A DNA stretch of 6,827 nt. Source: a bacterium. Its GTDB lineage: Bacteria > JAMCPX01. The notes below the pieces were generated by a model. The model saw only the letters and a program-made list of their open reading frames with translations. It ran no database searches and had not been told where the DNA came from. Position numbers and translations under genes: made by a program. The stretch is taken from contig JAKAHI010000068.1 of assembly GCA_021815065.1 (NCBI GenBank), forward strand, positions 1-6,827, in the 5' to 3' direction. Shown here piece by piece: positions 6,002-6,827 of the stretch; the stretch's first letter is position 1; each line of letters opens with the position of its first letter.

Positions 6002-6827
6002 TTATACCTTCACTGCCTCTTCTATAAAGACCGACACATCCAGTACAAGCACAATCTCTCCCGAGCCTATGTCGGCGGCACCGGATATCCCCCTCGTACC
6101 TTTTAACAGTTTTCCGAGAGGTTTGATAACAACGTCCTGCTGCCCGACAAACCTGTCCGCGAGAATGCCTATCCAGCGCTCCCCGCTTCCGACAACCACG
6201 ATATAATAATTATCTGCTTTTTCCGGCTTCTCCGTATGAAAGTTAAAGAACCTCGGGAGCCTGATGACCGGGATAACGCTTTCCCTGAGCTTTATAACTT
6301 CTTTGTTTTCAATAATCCTTATTTCGTCTGCCCTGATGGAGAGACTTTCGTTGATGGAATTCAGCGGCACCGCATAACGCTTCCCCTCGGACTCGATAAG
6401 GAGTGCCTGAATGATTGCAAGGGTAACCGGAAGGGTCAGGGTAAACCTTGTCCACCTGCCCTCCTGCGTATCGACGTCTATCATTCCGCTGATGACCCGT
6501 AAGTTCGTTTTCACGACATCGAGTCCGACGCCCCTGCCCGATACTTCGCTGACATCCGATTTTGTGGAAAAACCAGGAAGGAACAGCATGTTAAAAAGCT
6601 CTTCACGCGCAGGCTTCGCCGTATTACTCAGTAATCCCTTTTCCACCGCCTTACGCTGTACCGAGGAGAGCGAAATACCCCTGCCGTCATCCTCCACCTC
6701 TATAAGGACATGGTTGCCCTTTTGATAGGCACGAATGGTTATCTTGCCCTTGGGAGGCTTGCCCGCTATGATCCTCTCGTCAGCAGGCTCGATGCCGTGA
6801 TCAATCGAATTGCGGATTATGTGCATC
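6002..6827 (-). CDS. cheA: Chemotaxis histidine kinase CheA, C-terminal part
   Basis: This is the last about 275 codons of CheA; the gene continues past the right edge. The Met encoded at 6826-6824 is internal, because it falls within the N-box of the kinase domain (HIIRNSIDHGIE). Visible ATP-binding elements, counted from that Met, are N-box N6 and H10, G1 box DDGRG (46-50), F box FLPGF (82-86) and G2 box GRGVGLD (97-103). Residues from about 134 to 274 are the P5 regulatory domain (LPVTLAIIQALLIE, SVIPVIRLPRFF, GISGAADIGSGEIVLVLDV), which binds CheW and receptors. The phosphotransfer (P1), dimerisation (P3) and early ATP-binding regions lie outside the window, so the phospho-histidine cannot be checked. 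All visible nucleotide-binding motifs look intact, which suggests an active kinase. It is probably co-transcribed with the six genes that follow. Confidence 0.97.
   Translation of the reverse strand, partial: MHIIRNSIDHGIEPADERIIAGKPPKGKITIRAYQKGNHVLIEVEDDGRGISLSSVQRKAVEKGLLSNTAKPAREELFNMLFLPGFSTKSDVSEVSGRGVGLDVVKTNLRVISGMIDVDTQEGRWTRFTLTLPVTLAIIQALLIESEGKRYAVPLNSINESLSIRADEIRIIENKEVIKLRESVIPVIRLPRFFNFHTEKPEKADNYYIVVVGSGERWIGILADRFVGQQDVVIKPLGKLLKGTRGISGAADIGSGEIVLVLDVSVFIEEAVKV
6007..6011 (-). promoter_or_regulatory. Ribosome-binding site of the ATPase gene
   Basis: GAAGG on the minus strand, 7 nt before the ATG at 5999-5997, placed within the last codons of cheA. It supports the start with the MYERFYGL signature. 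Confidence 0.65.

Larger units (their letters stand above)
1..6827 (-). other. Chemosensory operon segment, seven co-directional genes
   Basis: All seven genes run on the minus strand with junctions of +2 nt (cheA/ATPase), +3 nt (ATPase/cheW1), 4-nt ATGA overlaps (cheW1/cheW2, cheW2/receptor, zinc-ribbon protein/HEAT protein) and +7 nt (receptor/zinc-ribbon protein). I see no room for internal promoters or terminators between genes, so a single transcript starting right of the window is the simplest reading. cheR, cheB and a stand-alone cheY are not in the window and could lie outside it. Confidence 0.85.

Noticed and set aside
6824..6826. Apparent ATG start near the right edge for the kinase
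   Set aside because: The Met lies inside the conserved N-box of the CheA ATP-binding domain, so it is an internal residue of a gene cut by the window.

Overview
The window is a continuous stretch of one chemosensory operon, with every gene read on the minus strand (from right to left). It is fully coding: seven genes are separated by at most 7 nt or overlap by 4 nt (ATGA junctions). There is no intergenic region long enough for a promoter or terminator, no RNA gene, no mobile element and no CRISPR array. Both edges cut genes, so the locus continues in both directions.

Layout in the direction of transcription: (1) the C-terminal part of the histidine kinase CheA (half of the ATP-binding domain plus the CheW-like P5 domain); (2) a 269-residue AAA+ ATPase of the ExeA/GspA/MshM type; (3) CheW with a long polar N-terminal extension; (4) a second, shorter CheW; (5) a 704-residue transmembrane chemoreceptor with very long coiled-coil arms; (6) a 311-residue protein joining an MJ0042-type zinc ribbon, a receiver domain without the usual acidic pair, and a helical C-terminal module; (7) a HEAT-repeat protein that runs off the left edge.

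Receptor, two couplers and kinase give a complete signalling array core. The usual diffusible CheY and the adaptation enzymes CheR and CheB are not in the window. The only receiver-like protein here is the zinc-ribbon protein, so it and the HEAT protein are candidates for the output or scaffold side. An ExeA-type ATPase inside a che operon is unusual and may tie the array to an envelope machine (type IV pilus or secretion) or to array positioning. That link is an inference from the ATPase family only.

The source is a Gram-negative-type bacterium, most likely Nitrospirota or Desulfobacterota (former Deltaproteobacteria). The reasons are intermediate base composition, frequent ATA isoleucine codons, and the zinc-ribbon receiver, HEAT protein and IIA-Q type receptor tip, which I associate with those groups. 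This placement is from memory of such families and is not proven by the sequence.

The most notable observations are mirrored 28-residue tandem repeats in both receptor arms, a receptor tip in which the classical Glu and Arg trimer-contact residues are Ile and Gln, a receiver without its metal-binding acidic pair, and the embedded ExeA-like ATPase.
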